From assembly GCA_944390885.1 (NCBI GenBank), contig CALXRP010000009.1, positions 1 through 64,000 of the forward strand: a DNA stretch of 64,000 nucleotides, written 5' to 3'. Below the pieces are notes generated by a model. The model searched no databases and was not told where the DNA came from. It saw only the letters and a list, made by a program, of their open reading frames with translations. The first letter of the stretch is position 1. Each line of letters begins with the position of its first letter. This stretch comes from an uncultured Alphaproteobacteria bacterium. Its GTDB lineage: Bacteria > Pseudomonadota > Alphaproteobacteria > RF32 > CAG-239. The position numbers and the translations under genes were made by a program. Positions 34,109 through 42,750 of this stretch are shown piece after piece.

Positions 34109-35947
34109 ATGATAGACATTAACGACATAACCGTCAGGATAGGAGCCAAAACGCTGCTGGAGAATGCATCGGCGCATATTGCCGATGGCTGGAAAGTCGG
34201 TTTGGTCGGGGCCAACGGCTGCGGAAAATCAACGCTCTTCCGCGTGTTAAAAGGAGAGCTGGAAACCGAACACGGCGATATATCTTTTCCGTCCGGCAGC
34301 CGGGTTGTATTTGTGGAGCAGGAATTATCCGGGCTGGATATGCCCCTTTTGGATTTTGTGCTGGCTCAGGATAAGGAACGCAGCATGCTGCTGGCACGCT
34401 TGGAAAATGCCGGGGCGGAAGAGGCGGCGGAAATCCATGAAAGGTTAAACGTGTTGGGTGCCTCAGCGGCATCGGCCCGCGCTGCGGAAATTTTAAGCGG
34501 CCTTGGTTTTAAGCAGGAAGATTTAACGCGTCCGGTAAAAGAATTTTCCGGCGGCTGGCGGATGAGGGTAGCCCTGGCGGCCGCATTGTTTCAGCCGTCC
34601 GATATCTTGCTGCTGGACGAGCCGACCAATCACCTGGATTTGGAGTCCGGTATATGGCTGGAAAGCCATTTGCGCAAATATCGCGGCACCTTGTTGATTA
34701 TCAGCCACGACCGGAATATTCTGAATTCGTTGTGCAATTATATTATCCATTTCGATAACAAGCATCTGATAACCTATGCCGGAAATTATGACACTTTTCA
34801 AACCACCCGCGCTCTGCAGCAACAAGTGCAGGCTCGCCGGGCAGAAAAAATTGAGCAGCGTCGCCGTCATCTGCAGTCTTTTGTTGACCGTTTTCGATAT
34901 AAGGCAACTAAGGCCAAGCAGGCGCAAAGCCGGATAAAAATGCTGGAAAAGCTGGAAACGGTGGAACTGGTGGAAGACGCCGCCGCGACGGTTTTTGACT
35001 TTCCGGAACCCGACGAGCTCCCGCCGCCGCTTTTGACAATTGAAAACGGAACAGTCGGTTATGACGGCATTCCGGTCTTAAAAAGGCTGAACTTACAAAT
35101 CGTCGACAATGACCGGATTGCCTTGCTCGGCGCCAACGGCAACGGAAAATCAACCTTGGCAAAACTGTTGTCCGGGCGGTTGCCGCTGATGGAAGGCAGC
35201 GAACGCCGACTGGGAAAATTAAAGGTCGGTTATTTTGCCCAGCACCAGGCGGAAGAATTGCCGATGGAACAAACGGCACTGGAATTTATGACAACTCTAA
35301 TGCCGCAGGAGCACGAAACCAAAATCCGTGCTCACCTGGCCAGATTCGGATTAGGGCAGGAAAAAGCCCTGACACAGATTTCCCGTTTGTCCGGCGGAGA
35401 GAAAGCCCGCCTGCTTTTTGCCGCCATGACGGTTGAACGCCCGGGATTGCTGATTTTGGATGAGCCGACCAATCATCTTGATATTGACGGGCGTGAAGCT
35501 TTGATAAGGGCGTTAAACGAATATAAAGGCTCGGTCATCTTAATCACGCATGACATTCACCTGATTGAACTGATTGCCGACAATTTGTGGCTGGTCAAAA
35601 ATCATACCTGCAAGCCGTATGATGGAGATTTGGAAGATTATAAAAAATTGTTGTTTGAAGGAGATACGTTTAAAAAAGCGTCCAAAACCGCAGCCAAACC
35701 GACTGAACCCAAAATTGATGCCCGCCGGTTAAAAAAAGACCTTTCCTCCCGCCTGCGCAGCATTGAACGCGAGCTTGAAAAGCTAAACCGGCAAAAAACC
35801 GAAATTGAAAACTCTTTTCAGAACCGTATGTCAACCGACGAATTGATAACCCGGCAAAAAGAGCTGTCCCGCCTGGAAAATCAGATTGCCGGATTTGAAA
35901 GCGAATGGCTGGAAACAAGCGAGAAACTGGAAGAAATGGAGAAATGA
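34109..35947 (+). CDS. ABC-F ATPase (second paralog)
   Basis: A 612-residue protein with two ABC domains: GANGCGKST (near 36) and GANGNGKST (near 338), signatures FSGGWRMR and LSGGEKAR, and DEPTNHLD twice. A C-terminal Lys/Glu-rich coiled coil (540-612) is present. It is distinct from the Uup-like protein at 22.3 kb and resembles the YheS branch of ABC-F translation factors. The start is the ATG at 34109; a GTG at 34085 would add eight residues. The EamA-type gene starts one base after its stop. Confidence 0.88.
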   Translation: MIDINDITVRIGAKTLLENASAHIADGWKVGLVGANGCGKSTLFRVLKGELETEHGDISFPSGSRVVFVEQELSGLDMPLLDFVLAQDKERSMLLARLENAGAEEAAEIHERLNVLGASAASARAAEILSGLGFKQEDLTRPVKEFSGGWRMRVALAAALFQPSDILLLDEPTNHLDLESGIWLESHLRKYRGTLLIISHDRNILNSLCNYIIHFDNKHLITYAGNYDTFQTTRALQQQVQARRAEKIEQRRRHLQSFVDRFRYKATKAKQAQSRIKMLEKLETVELVEDAAATVFDFPEPDELPPPLLTIENGTVGYDGIPVLKRLNLQIVDNDRIALLGANGNGKSTLAKLLSGRLPLMEGSERRLGKLKVGYFAQHQAEELPMEQTALEFMTTLMPQEHETKIRAHLARFGLGQEKALTQISRLSGGEKARLLFAAMTVERPGLLILDEPTNHLDIDGREALIRALNEYKGSVILITHDIHLIELIADNLWLVKNHTCKPYDGDLEDYKKLLFEGDTFKKASKTAAKPTEPKIDARRLKKDLSSRLRSIERELEKLNRQKTEIENSFQNRMSTDELITRQKELSRLENQIAGFESEWLETSEKLEEMEK

Positions 35948-35948
35948 A

Positions 35949-36362
35949 ATGTGGATTTTGTTTGCCGTATTGTCAGCGTTTTTTGCAGCTTTGACTTCTA
36001 TTCTGGCCAAAATCGGTATTGAAGGCGTCAACTCAAATCTGGCAACGGCAATCAGAACCGTTGTTATTTTGATAATGGCCTGGGGAATTGTCTGGCTCAC
36101 CGGCGTACATCATCAACTCGGCAGCATTACGCAAAAAAGCTGGACGTTTCTGATATTGTCCGGAATAGCAACCGGTGCTTCCTGGCTGTTTTTCTTCAAA
36201 GCACTGCAAATCGGCGACGCGTCAAAAGTCGTTCCGGTTGATAAATTCAGTGTTGTGCTCACTATTTTGATGGCCTTTGTCTTTTTGCATGAAACGGTCA
36301 GTCTGAAAGTCCTTGTCGGCGGCGGACTGATAACGCTCGGAACCTTGATTATGGTTTTATAA
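35949..36362 (+). CDS. EamA-type small membrane transporter, 137 aa
   Basis: Four hydrophobic segments are visible, ending in an EamA/DMT pattern (DASKVVPVDKFSVVLTILMAF, cited in two parts: DASKVVPVDK and SVVLTILMAF; then FLHETVSLKVLVGGGLI). At 137 residues it is one EamA repeat, so it would act as a dimer, as in the small DMT/EmrE-like branch. The substrate is unknown. The ATG at 35949 lies one base after the ABC-F stop with GGAGAAATGAA as ribosome site, which suggests translational coupling. Confidence 0.82.
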   Translation: MWILFAVLSAFFAALTSILAKIGIEGVNSNLATAIRTVVILIMAWGIVWLTGVHHQLGSITQKSWTFLILSGIATGASWLFFFKALQIGDASKVVPVDKFSVVLTILMAFVFLHETVSLKVLVGGGLITLGTLIMVL

Positions 36363-36434
36363 ATTGTCAGACTTGACAAAAAAAGATTTTTTCATAAAAT
36401 AAAATACCAAAATTAATTATTAAATTTTACGCAT

Positions 36435-37226
36435 ATGGAAGAAAAATATTATTTTGTTATCGGAGAAAGAAATATTGTAGTTGCCGAAACAATTAAAGTT
36501 TTGGAAAGTTGCGGCGCGGCATTCCGGTTGCTTGAAAAGCCTTATATTTTTACCCGGGATGAAGAAGAAAAACTACTGGAGCAAGGTTTCAAACCTGTTT
36601 ACATCGGGGTTTCATACCGCTCGGATACAGCAGAATATAATCGTGTGGAAGATTCTGTTTTGTATAAAGCTTTGCAATATGCCAAAAAAGAATTTTCCAT
36701 CAACGATTGGCAATATATGGTCATGGAATACTATCTTGGCCGATTCCATTTGGATTGGTCATGCAATTTGCGCAAGCTGATTGCTGCCGGAAATAGCAGA
36801 AAAGAGATTGTCAAACTGCAGCGGCAAAATCGGGAAGCCATTGGTTTTGATGAAGAGGCCGAAAAATCTGCGCAGGTTGCTGTTGACGAAGCGCTGAACA
36901 CGGCAGGCCGGAGAAACGACTTTCTGGTGATTAAATGGAATTATCAAACTGAAGACAGCGATTTTGAAAACTGGCTTCCGATATTGGATCGGGTTTTTTG
37001 GATTCAGAATTTTGTAAATGTTTTGATAATCACGCCGTATAATGCAGCTTATTACGGTTATGGCAGCATAGCTTTTCAGATTATCGCTTGTTGCAATTCA
37101 ACCGGTTGTGCCAGCGGCAATATGGCAGAGTTTCTTTATCCGTTATCCAAAGATGATATTCTGAGGACAATACGTTTTTTGAAAAAAGAAAGCTCAACTC
37201 TGCGCAAAGAGGGGCTTTTATGGTAA
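36435..37226 (+). CDS. Hypothetical protein, 263 aa
   Basis: Unrecognised soluble protein with no signal peptide. It is acidic and rich in aromatic residues, with a helical middle (KLQRQNREAIGFDEEAEKSAQ) and a Cys pair in CCNSTGC near residue 220. The AT-rich 70-base gap upstream (36363-36434) presumably holds its promoter. The gene is alone on its strand, with 160 bases to queH. Confidence 0.7.
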   Translation: MEEKYYFVIGERNIVVAETIKVLESCGAAFRLLEKPYIFTRDEEEKLLEQGFKPVYIGVSYRSDTAEYNRVEDSVLYKALQYAKKEFSINDWQYMVMEYYLGRFHLDWSCNLRKLIAAGNSRKEIVKLQRQNREAIGFDEEAEKSAQVAVDEALNTAGRRNDFLVIKWNYQTEDSDFENWLPILDRVFWIQNFVNVLIITPYNAAYYGYGSIAFQIIACCNSTGCASGNMAEFLYPLSKDDILRTIRFLKKESSTLRKEGLLW

Positions 37227-37385
37227 CAAACTTAAAAAAGGGCAGTTTTTACTGCTCTTTTTTTAATATAAGCCCATCAAAAAAAGTAATCATAATTCAC
37301 GGTGCTGAAATTTAATGCCGAGATTGACAAGTCTATGCGTTTATGGCAGTTTGAGAAAAATATTTACCAGGAAGGATTCTGAAAA

Positions 37386-37937
37386 ATGCAGCCGGACAAA
37401 AACTCAAAATTTCTTTTGCTTTCATGTTGTGCGCCATGCTCTTGCGCGGTTATCAAAACACTGGCAGAACAATTTTATGATTTCAGCGTTGTGTTTTACA
37501 ATCCAAATGTCCGGCCTCATGCGGAATATTGCAAACGTCGTGAAGAAAACCGCCGGATATGCAGCCTTTATCAGATTCCCTTTATCGAGTTGGAATATGA
37601 CAACGATCATTGGTGCGAAATGACCAAAGGGCTGGAAAACGAGCCCGAGCGCGGAGCCAGATGCTCTGTTTGTTTTTATATGCGCTTAAAAAGGGTGATG
37701 GAATACGCCAAAGCAAATGGTTTTGCAGGCGTTGCTTCAGTCTTGGGCGTTTCGCGTTATAAAAACCTGGCTCAGGTTAATGCAGCGGCAGATAAAGCCT
37801 CGTCCGAAACCGGCGTGCCGTATTTTGATATAGAGGGACGCAAACATGGCATGCAGGAACTGCGCTGCCGGCTGATAAAAGAACTTGATTTGTATAATCA
37901 AAATTATTGCGGCTGTCGTCCTCGGACGGATAAATAA
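37386..37937 (+). CDS. queH: Epoxyqueuosine reductase QueH
   Basis: QueH (DUF208) carries out the last step of queuosine formation in tRNA anticodons and replaces the cobalamin-dependent QueG. The 183-residue protein shows the expected cysteine layout: SCCAPCSC (13-20), the motif FYNPNVRPHAEYCKR (near 37-51), GARCSVCFYMRL (near 95-106) and GVSRYKN (near 119), with a late CGC. These coordinate an iron-sulfur cluster and a further metal. The ATG at 37386 is preceded by AGGAAGG at a rather long distance. A bidirectional terminator follows. Confidence 0.92.
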   Translation: MQPDKNSKFLLLSCCAPCSCAVIKTLAEQFYDFSVVFYNPNVRPHAEYCKRREENRRICSLYQIPFIELEYDNDHWCEMTKGLENEPERGARCSVCFYMRLKRVMEYAKANGFAGVASVLGVSRYKNLAQVNAAADKASSETGVPYFDIEGRKHGMQELRCRLIKELDLYNQNYCGCRPRTDK

Positions 37938-37940
37938 ACA

Positions 37941-37975
37941 AAAAAGCCTTGCTCCGTAACAGAGCAAAGCTTTTA
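37941..37975. terminator. Bidirectional terminator between queH and the J-domain gene
   Basis: AAAAGC-TTGCTC/GAGCAA-GCTTTT stem with one internal mismatch, AT-rich on both sides. Confidence 0.8.
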
Positions 37976-38521
37976 AATTTTCTCCGAAAAATAATCATAA
38001 GCCTCGGCCAAAAGTTTAAACTTTTCTTCCATGATCCTGTTGCCGGGATTTTTATCGGGATGATACATCTTTGCCAGCCGTCGGTAATTTTTCTTTAAAT
38101 TTTCCTGACTAAGAGTTTGACGGGACAATTCCAGGATTTGCAAATATTGTTCTTCTTTGTCGGCAGCTGTTGGCCTTTTGTAGCTTTGTCGCTGTTCGCC
38201 GGAAAAAGAACTTTCTCCGGAAGCCGAGCCGGAATTTTCAAATCCGTGATTTGTATTTTCTTGTCGCGCCTCTCTGCCGGCATAAGAACTTTCTGTCTGA
38301 CGTTCGTTTGATCTTCTGTTGGAAAAATATTGCCAGATTTCGCTTCCCAGTCCAAACAGAAAAGCTCCGATATAAAATATACACCGAAACGGAAAACTTA
38401 CAACCTGCCAAATAATCCGCAATATCCCCAAAAATATGAGAATACCATTCCAGATAATAACCAAAAGAAAATATAAAATAACGCCGAAAAGAATAATGCT
38501 GATAATAACGCCGATATCCAT
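37973..38521 (-). CDS. Membrane-anchored J-domain protein, 182 aa
   Basis: Two hydrophobic segments fill residues 4-60. A polar Ser/Glu-rich linker follows, and a C-terminal J domain (about 122-182) with the invariant HPD in [10 protein letters not shown] near 153. J domains stimulate DnaK ATPase, so this protein should recruit DnaK to the inner membrane. The layout (membrane part first, J domain last) is that of DjlA- or Tim14-like co-chaperones, but the middle lacks a TerB domain, so it is not DjlA itself. Confidence 0.85.
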   Translation of the reverse strand: MDIGVIISIILFGVILYFLLVIIWNGILIFLGILRIIWQVVSFPFRCIFYIGAFLFGLGSEIWQYFSNRRSNERQTESSYAGREARQENTNHGFENSGSASGESSFSGEQRQSYKRPTAADKEEQYLQILELSRQTLSQENLKKNYRRLAKMYHPDKNPGNRIMEEKFKLLAEAYDYFSEKI

Positions 38522-38659
38522 AAAATAATTGATTTATAATATTTTTTACCGGCAAAGATAAACATGAGCGGAGAAGAATGTCAATAAAAAACAAACAGGT
38601 TGCTTTTTGTCGCTTCGGATTTATGATAAAATAAATTTTTTAATAAACGGAAAAACAAA

Positions 38660-39250
38660 ATGACGGAAGATATAACGGATTTGGCAGGAAAGAACCAACT
38701 CAAAGCCAAACAAGTCATAAAGGATTGCAAAATTATCGAGGCTTGGCAAAGCATTGGAGCCGAAATCAATCTTGTCGGCTCGCTGCGGATGGGGCTGCTG
38801 ATAACGCATCGCGATATTGATTTTCACATTTATACTCCCCGGTTAGATATTGCGGAAAGTTTTAACGCTATGGCACAAATTGCCCAATCTCCCGGAATTG
38901 AAAAAATAGTTTACGGAAATCTTCTGGCAGAAGAAGATGCCTGTCTGGAATGGCATGCTTGGTATCGTGATAATGAAGAAAATTTGTGGCAGATTGACAT
39001 GATGCATATTCGCCGCGGATCCGAATATGACGGTTTTTTTGAAAAACAGGCCGAACGAATTTGCGCCGTTATGACTCCGGCACAAAAAGAAACGATTCTC
39101 CGCCTGAAATATGAAACGCCGGCAGAAGAAAAAATCGGCGGCATTGAATATTATATGGCTGTAATTCGCGATGGGGTGAAAGATTGGAAAGAATTTTCTC
39201 TCTGGCGCAAAAACAATCCGCAAACCGGCATAATCCGGTGGATGCCCTGA
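38660..39250 (+). CDS. Nucleotidyltransferase-fold protein, 196 aa
   Basis: The motif GSLRMGLLITHRDIDFHIY (residues 41-59) matches the polymerase-beta-type nucleotidyltransferase signature, Gly-Ser followed by Asp-x-Asp, which binds metal and nucleotide. A third acidic residue may lie in QIDMMHI near 112. The target is unknown; such small proteins can modify small molecules, tRNA or toxin partners. The ATG follows ACGGAAAAACAAA. No antitoxin-like partner lies adjacent; the next gene encodes a small basic protein 75 bases away. Confidence 0.7.
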   Translation: MTEDITDLAGKNQLKAKQVIKDCKIIEAWQSIGAEINLVGSLRMGLLITHRDIDFHIYTPRLDIAESFNAMAQIAQSPGIEKIVYGNLLAEEDACLEWHAWYRDNEENLWQIDMMHIRRGSEYDGFFEKQAERICAVMTPAQKETILRLKYETPAEEKIGGIEYYMAVIRDGVKDWKEFSLWRKNNPQTGIIRWMP

Positions 39251-39325
39251 AAAAGCTTGCTTTAGAGATATTTTTTTATTAAAATGACAACACTTTTTAA
39301 TATTATTATAAATTAAATTTTTTTA

Positions 39326-39655
39326 ATGCTTATGAAATTATTGACAATGATTTCGCGCTATAACTTGAAAAAAGAGCGCAAAAAACAAATCCTGGGTAAA
39401 AAACTTTGGTGGAAATTGAATGAACAACTGCCGCAGGCCTATGGCGCAATAGAAAATGACCGGCAGAGAATAGACGCGTTCAAACTTATTTGGCCAACGT
39501 TGAATAAGAGGGAAAAAGAAGCCTTAAAAGCATGGTTAAAAGCAGAAATTTATGATTTGGAACATAATTCCTGTGAGTTTTTAACCTGCAGGGAAGAGGC
39601 GTATGAGAGCCGATTAAGGCAAATTTATGAAATGCATCTTGCGGCAGTCTCGTAA
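39326..39655 (+). CDS. Hypothetical basic protein, 109 aa
   Basis: Unrecognised. The N-terminal third is strongly basic (NLKKERKKQILGKK) and the rest is helical, with many Trp, Lys and Glu (FKLIWPTLNKREKEALKAWLKAEIYDLEH; cited in two parts: FKLIWPTLNKREKEAL and AWLKAEIYDLEH). It has no signal peptide. Starts at 39326 or at the Met two codons later are both possible; neither has a clear ribosome site. A bidirectional terminator follows. Confidence 0.6.
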   Translation: MLMKLLTMISRYNLKKERKKQILGKKLWWKLNEQLPQAYGAIENDRQRIDAFKLIWPTLNKREKEALKAWLKAEIYDLEHNSCEFLTCREEAYESRLRQIYEMHLAAVS

Positions 39656-39661
39656 ATTTTT

Positions 39662-39690
39662 AAAAACAGCATTTTTCAAAATGCTGTTTT
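39662..39690. terminator. Bidirectional terminator
   Basis: AAACAGCATTTT/AAAATGCTGTTT stem with loop TC and T run, shared by convergent genes. Confidence 0.9.
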
Positions 39691-39691
39691 T

Positions 39692-40045
39692 TTAGTCTGT
39701 TTCCATTTGTTTTTCAATCCAGGCCATAAGCAGATCAACAATATCTTTCTGTTGTTCGGGCGTCAGCTCTGTTCCGGGACGGATACCGTGCCATTTGTAA
39801 AGGCATTGCCGACAGCAGCAGGCCGTGGCATGTTGTGCAATAAATACCGGATGATTACGCATCGGTGTTTGTTTTCCGTCATTTTCAATAACCGCAGGAG
39901 CCAGTCGGCGGGCAATAAAATCTTCGGCATGGCGGCGGATTTCTGCTTTCCCTTTCTGGCGCACATAATCTTTATATTTTTTTGTTAATTTAAAACTGCT
40001 GCGAAACTTTGACTTTTCCAGCTTTTCCAAAATTTCTTTTTCCAT
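39692..40045 (-). CDS. DUF4186 family protein
   Basis: The 117-residue protein matches DUF4186: SKFRSSFKLTKKY near 12-24, HAEDFIARRLAPA near 39-51, NDGKQTPMRNHPVFIAQHAT (55-74) and the CCCRQCLYKWH segment near 76-86. The invariant His and Cys residues suggest a metal site. The function of the family is not known. The ATG follows AGAGGAAAAAC. It is divergent from hydE with 89 bases between starts. Confidence 0.85.
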   Translation of the reverse strand: MEKEILEKLEKSKFRSSFKLTKKYKDYVRQKGKAEIRRHAEDFIARRLAPAVIENDGKQTPMRNHPVFIAQHATACCCRQCLYKWHGIRPGTELTPEQQKDIVDLLMAWIEKQMETD

Positions 40046-40134
40046 GTTTTTCCTCTGCCGGAATTATAAAACATCATTTTTCCGTTGCAAATAAAAAAAC
40101 AAAAGTTAGACTTCGTGCAAGAAGGAAAAATATA

Positions 40135-41127
40135 ATGGATTTGACTAAAGCGGAAATTATTGCTTTGTTGGCGGACGAAGCAAACGAGCAAAATTTATTT
40201 AAGAAGGCAGATGAGATTCGCCGAAAAAATGTCGGAGATGAAGTGCACTTGCGCGGACTGATAGAATTTTCCAACATCTGCCGCAACAATTGTTTGTATT
40301 GCGGCATCCGCAAAGACAACAAACACGCCTGTCGCTACCGGATGGAACCGGAAGAAGTGATTCGGACGGCCCGAAATGCTGCCGATATGGGATTTAAGAC
40401 AATTGTCATGCAGTCCGGAGAAGATATGTACTACAATCAGGAACGGATGTGCCATATTATAAGCGAGATCAAAAAATTTGACGTCGCGGTTACGTTAAGT
40501 ATCGGTGAACGCAGCTATGCGGATTATAAAGCCTTTCGCGAGGCCGGTGCCGACCGCTATCTGATGCGCATAGAAACAACGGACAAAGAATTATATCATC
40601 GGCTTGATCCGCAAATGAGCTGGCAGCATCGCTATGAATGCTTGCTGATGATAAAGGAACTTGGTTATGAGCTTGGATCGGGCATTATGGTCGGCCTTCC
40701 GGGACAAACGCTTGAATCCATTGCAAACGATTTGCTTTTTTTGCAAGAGTTGGAAATCGACATGGCCGGCATAGGCCCTTTTATTCCGCATCCCGACACT
40801 CCATTGTCTAAAGAAAAGGGTGAAACATTGGAATTGGCTTTGCGGACAATGGCCGTGATGCGGATAATGCTCCCGGATATTAATATTCCGGCAACAACGG
40901 CAATGGAAAGCCTGCATCCGGATGGAAGAATGGCCGCATTGCGAGCCGGCGCAAATGTAGTAATGCCGAATGTGACGGAAGGGGAGTATCGCAGGCTCTA
41001 TGAACTTTATCCGGGAAAAGCCGGAGCAGATGAAATCCCAGCACATAGCCGCAGCATGCTGGCACAAAAGATATTAAGTCTGGGACGAACCATAGGAACG
41101 GACTATGGCAGTCATATCCGAAAATAG
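40135..41127 (+). CDS. hydE: [FeFe]-hydrogenase maturase HydE (radical SAM)
   Basis: HydE is a radical-SAM enzyme that helps build the diiron subcluster of [FeFe] hydrogenase with HydG and HydF. The 330-residue product has the CxxxCxxC cluster motif (Cys49, Cys53, Cys56) within FSNICRNNCLYCG. Further features are YRMEPEEV, MQSGED near 98 and GIMVGLPGQT near 183. The ATG at 40135 has AAGGAAAAA upstream; a longer frame over the divergent promoter region is rejected. Homology to BioB and PylB is a possible confusion, but the 'LRGLIEFSNICRNNCLYCGIR' context (cited in part) and the HydF gene at 56 kb favour HydE. Confidence 0.9.
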   Translation: MDLTKAEIIALLADEANEQNLFKKADEIRRKNVGDEVHLRGLIEFSNICRNNCLYCGIRKDNKHACRYRMEPEEVIRTARNAADMGFKTIVMQSGEDMYYNQERMCHIISEIKKFDVAVTLSIGERSYADYKAFREAGADRYLMRIETTDKELYHRLDPQMSWQHRYECLLMIKELGYELGSGIMVGLPGQTLESIANDLLFLQELEIDMAGIGPFIPHPDTPLSKEKGETLELALRTMAVMRIMLPDINIPATTAMESLHPDGRMAALRAGANVVMPNVTEGEYRRLYELYPGKAGADEIPAHSRSMLAQKILSLGRTIGTDYGSHIRK

Positions 41128-41191
41128 TCAGTTGACAAATATCGGCTAAAGTGTTAAGAACCATGCCCAACATCAAATTATTATTTGTATT

Positions 41192-42037
41192 ATGAATATT
41201 TCAGATTTAGCAACAGCAAACCGAATGATTCCGATAGGAAACAGACGGGCATGGAGAGGGGATGGACGATTGGGCCAAAATTTTTATTCTGGCATCCTTC
41301 CCGGTGATTATCTTTTAAAAGATAACAGTGTATCAATATCCACCCAGTGGGATCAGGAAAAAGGAATTTTGATAGATTCCTCGGGAAATTATTTGTCGTT
41401 GATTAATTTTCCTTGTTTTGCCGTATCAGGCGCAGAAGCTTTAGGGTATTGTAAGGCCGTCGGCGTCCAGCTGCCGTCCAAAGAAAGTTTAAAAACGCTG
41501 GGAGATGTTCTTCCTGCCGTCAACCAAAGCTTAAAATGCGTCGGACTGGATAACATGCTGATACCGCAAAATCCTGTTCAGAATTGTTGGTCAAAAGAAG
41601 ATGTAATTGACGGAAAAACAGGCATAAGAAGGATTGTTGTCATTGAAAAGGCTGTAAAATTTCATTTTTGTGATTTGAACGTACAAGGATCGTCAGGGCC
41701 GGAATTTTCAAATAGCATCGGAATTGAGGCAATTAGTTATAATTATAACGATCCTGTGTGGCTGTTACAGAAAATAGGCCCATGGTATTATGTACTGGAA
41801 AGTCGGTGTAAATTCTACGCCTACCAAAAAGATGATCGTTCTGAAAACGGAAGCTTCTATTTGGAAGGGGATCAGCTTGTTGTTGAAAATCCGACGGGAG
41901 AAACGTTTTATGAAAAAAACGTCAGATATGCAAAAACCGTAAAAGATTATTTCAAAAAAGATCAATACGGCCTCTATCGAAAAGTCGGAAGCGCAGAAGG
42001 AGCGGTGTGGAACCCTCATAGATATGAGGATGATTAA
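41192..42037 (+). CDS. Hypothetical protein, 281 aa
   Basis: Unrecognised. It has no obvious signal peptide or membrane segment. It is rich in aromatic residues and Gly. The segment FAVSGAEALGYCKAVGVQLPSKESLK (near 77-102; cited as SGAEALGYCKAVGVQLPS) recalls the formylglycine-enzyme-type or C-type-lectin fold 'A..yC...g.rLPteaEw', seen also in bacterial surface proteins; that is suggestive only. The start ATG at 41192 lacks a clear ribosome site. A terminator follows at 42057. Confidence 0.6.
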   Translation: MNISDLATANRMIPIGNRRAWRGDGRLGQNFYSGILPGDYLLKDNSVSISTQWDQEKGILIDSSGNYLSLINFPCFAVSGAEALGYCKAVGVQLPSKESLKTLGDVLPAVNQSLKCVGLDNMLIPQNPVQNCWSKEDVIDGKTGIRRIVVIEKAVKFHFCDLNVQGSSGPEFSNSIGIEAISYNYNDPVWLLQKIGPWYYVLESRCKFYAYQKDDRSENGSFYLEGDQLVVENPTGETFYEKNVRYAKTVKDYFKKDQYGLYRKVGSAEGAVWNPHRYEDD

Positions 42038-42056
42038 CCGCCTTTAAAAATTTTGA

Positions 42057-42090
42057 AAAGCCAAAGGTATATAACGCCTTTGGCTTTTTT
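42057..42090 (+). terminator. Terminator of the 281-residue gene
   Basis: AAAAGCCAAAGG/CCTTTGGCTTTT stem followed by a T run. Confidence 0.92.
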
Positions 42091-42113
42091 GTAACTTGTA
42101 ACAAATTAATTAC

Positions 42114-42138
42114 AAAAAACCCCGGAAATTCCGGGGTT
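42114..42138 (-). terminator. Terminator of the DUF2934-like gene
   Basis: Perfect 8-bp stem AACCCCGG/CCGGGGTT with T run on the minus-strand exit side. Confidence 0.88.
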
Positions 42139-42162
42139 GCAACACTTTAAAAGAAGCTCAGC

Positions 42163-42390
42163 CTATTTTTTTGTTTTTTTGCTGGAAGCTTTTTTTACGG
42201 AAGTTTTGCTGGAGCAAGCTTTGCTGCTGGATTTTGTGGAGCAGGAAGATTTGCTGGAGCAGCTGATTTTGCTGGACAATTGTTGAATGGCAGCATTCCA
42301 GTTTTGCAAATCCGTACCGTTTTGGCAGCCGTTGTTCAGCCAGTTATAGTAAGCAGCAACACGAATATCATTTTCAGTATAGTTTTTCAT
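42163..42390 (-). CDS. DUF2934-like small protein with Ser/Lys/Cys tail, 75 aa
   Basis: Residues 4-38 (ENDIRVAAYYNWLNNGCQNG, then DLQNWNAAIQQL) fit the DUF2934 pattern 'I...Ay..We..G.p.g.d..hW..A...l'. The second half is low-complexity, made almost only of Ser, Lys, Cys, Thr and Ala, ending KKASSKKTKK. Such Lys-rich tails often bind nucleic acid; five cysteines here are unusual. The ATG at 42388-42390 has GAGGA upstream; a GTG one codon earlier is equally close. It has its own terminator. Confidence 0.7.
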   Translation of the reverse strand: MKNYTENDIRVAAYYNWLNNGCQNGTDLQNWNAAIQQLSSKISCSSKSSCSTKSSSKACSSKTSVKKASSKKTKK

Positions 42391-42750
42391 CACTTGTAGT
42401 CCTCAAAAAGTAAAAATTACCAAATACAACTATAGAATATAAGCAAAGTGTTAAAACTTGTTTAATTTATTGATTCAGCATGAAAATAATTTTTTTTATC
42501 ATGCTTCGGGAAAGCTAATTTGTCTATTTGTGGGGAAAATATTTTTGAAAAAATGACTCGTGTTGTAGAACGCATAAAGGATAAATGAAATTTTATGATT
42601 TTTTGTTTTTGGTAAAATTTGGCATAAAATAAAACATTTTTATAGGATAAAATAGAAAAATTTAATGATAAACAGGCAAAAAAAATATCTTGACTTAGAG
42701 GGTACTTTAAAAGTTATGCTGATAACATCTTAAATAACGGGAGAAAAAAG
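42391..42750. other. AT-rich intergenic region, 360 bases
   Basis: No ORF with a ribosome site is visible. TTGACT at 42690-42695 followed 17 bases later by a poor -10 (GTTATG) may promote the DUF362 gene on the plus strand. The rest is A/T-rich and must also include the promoter for the divergent DUF2934-like gene. No repeats from the palindromic family occur here. Confidence 0.5.

Noticed and set aside
37300-37381. GTG-started 26-codon ORF ahead of queH
   Set aside because: It lacks a ribosome site and recognisable content; it may just be the queH leader.
40009-40134. 42-codon N-terminal extension of hydE
   Set aside because: It overlaps the divergent DUF4186 gene; the ATG at 40135 has a good Shine-Dalgarno and fits the family length.
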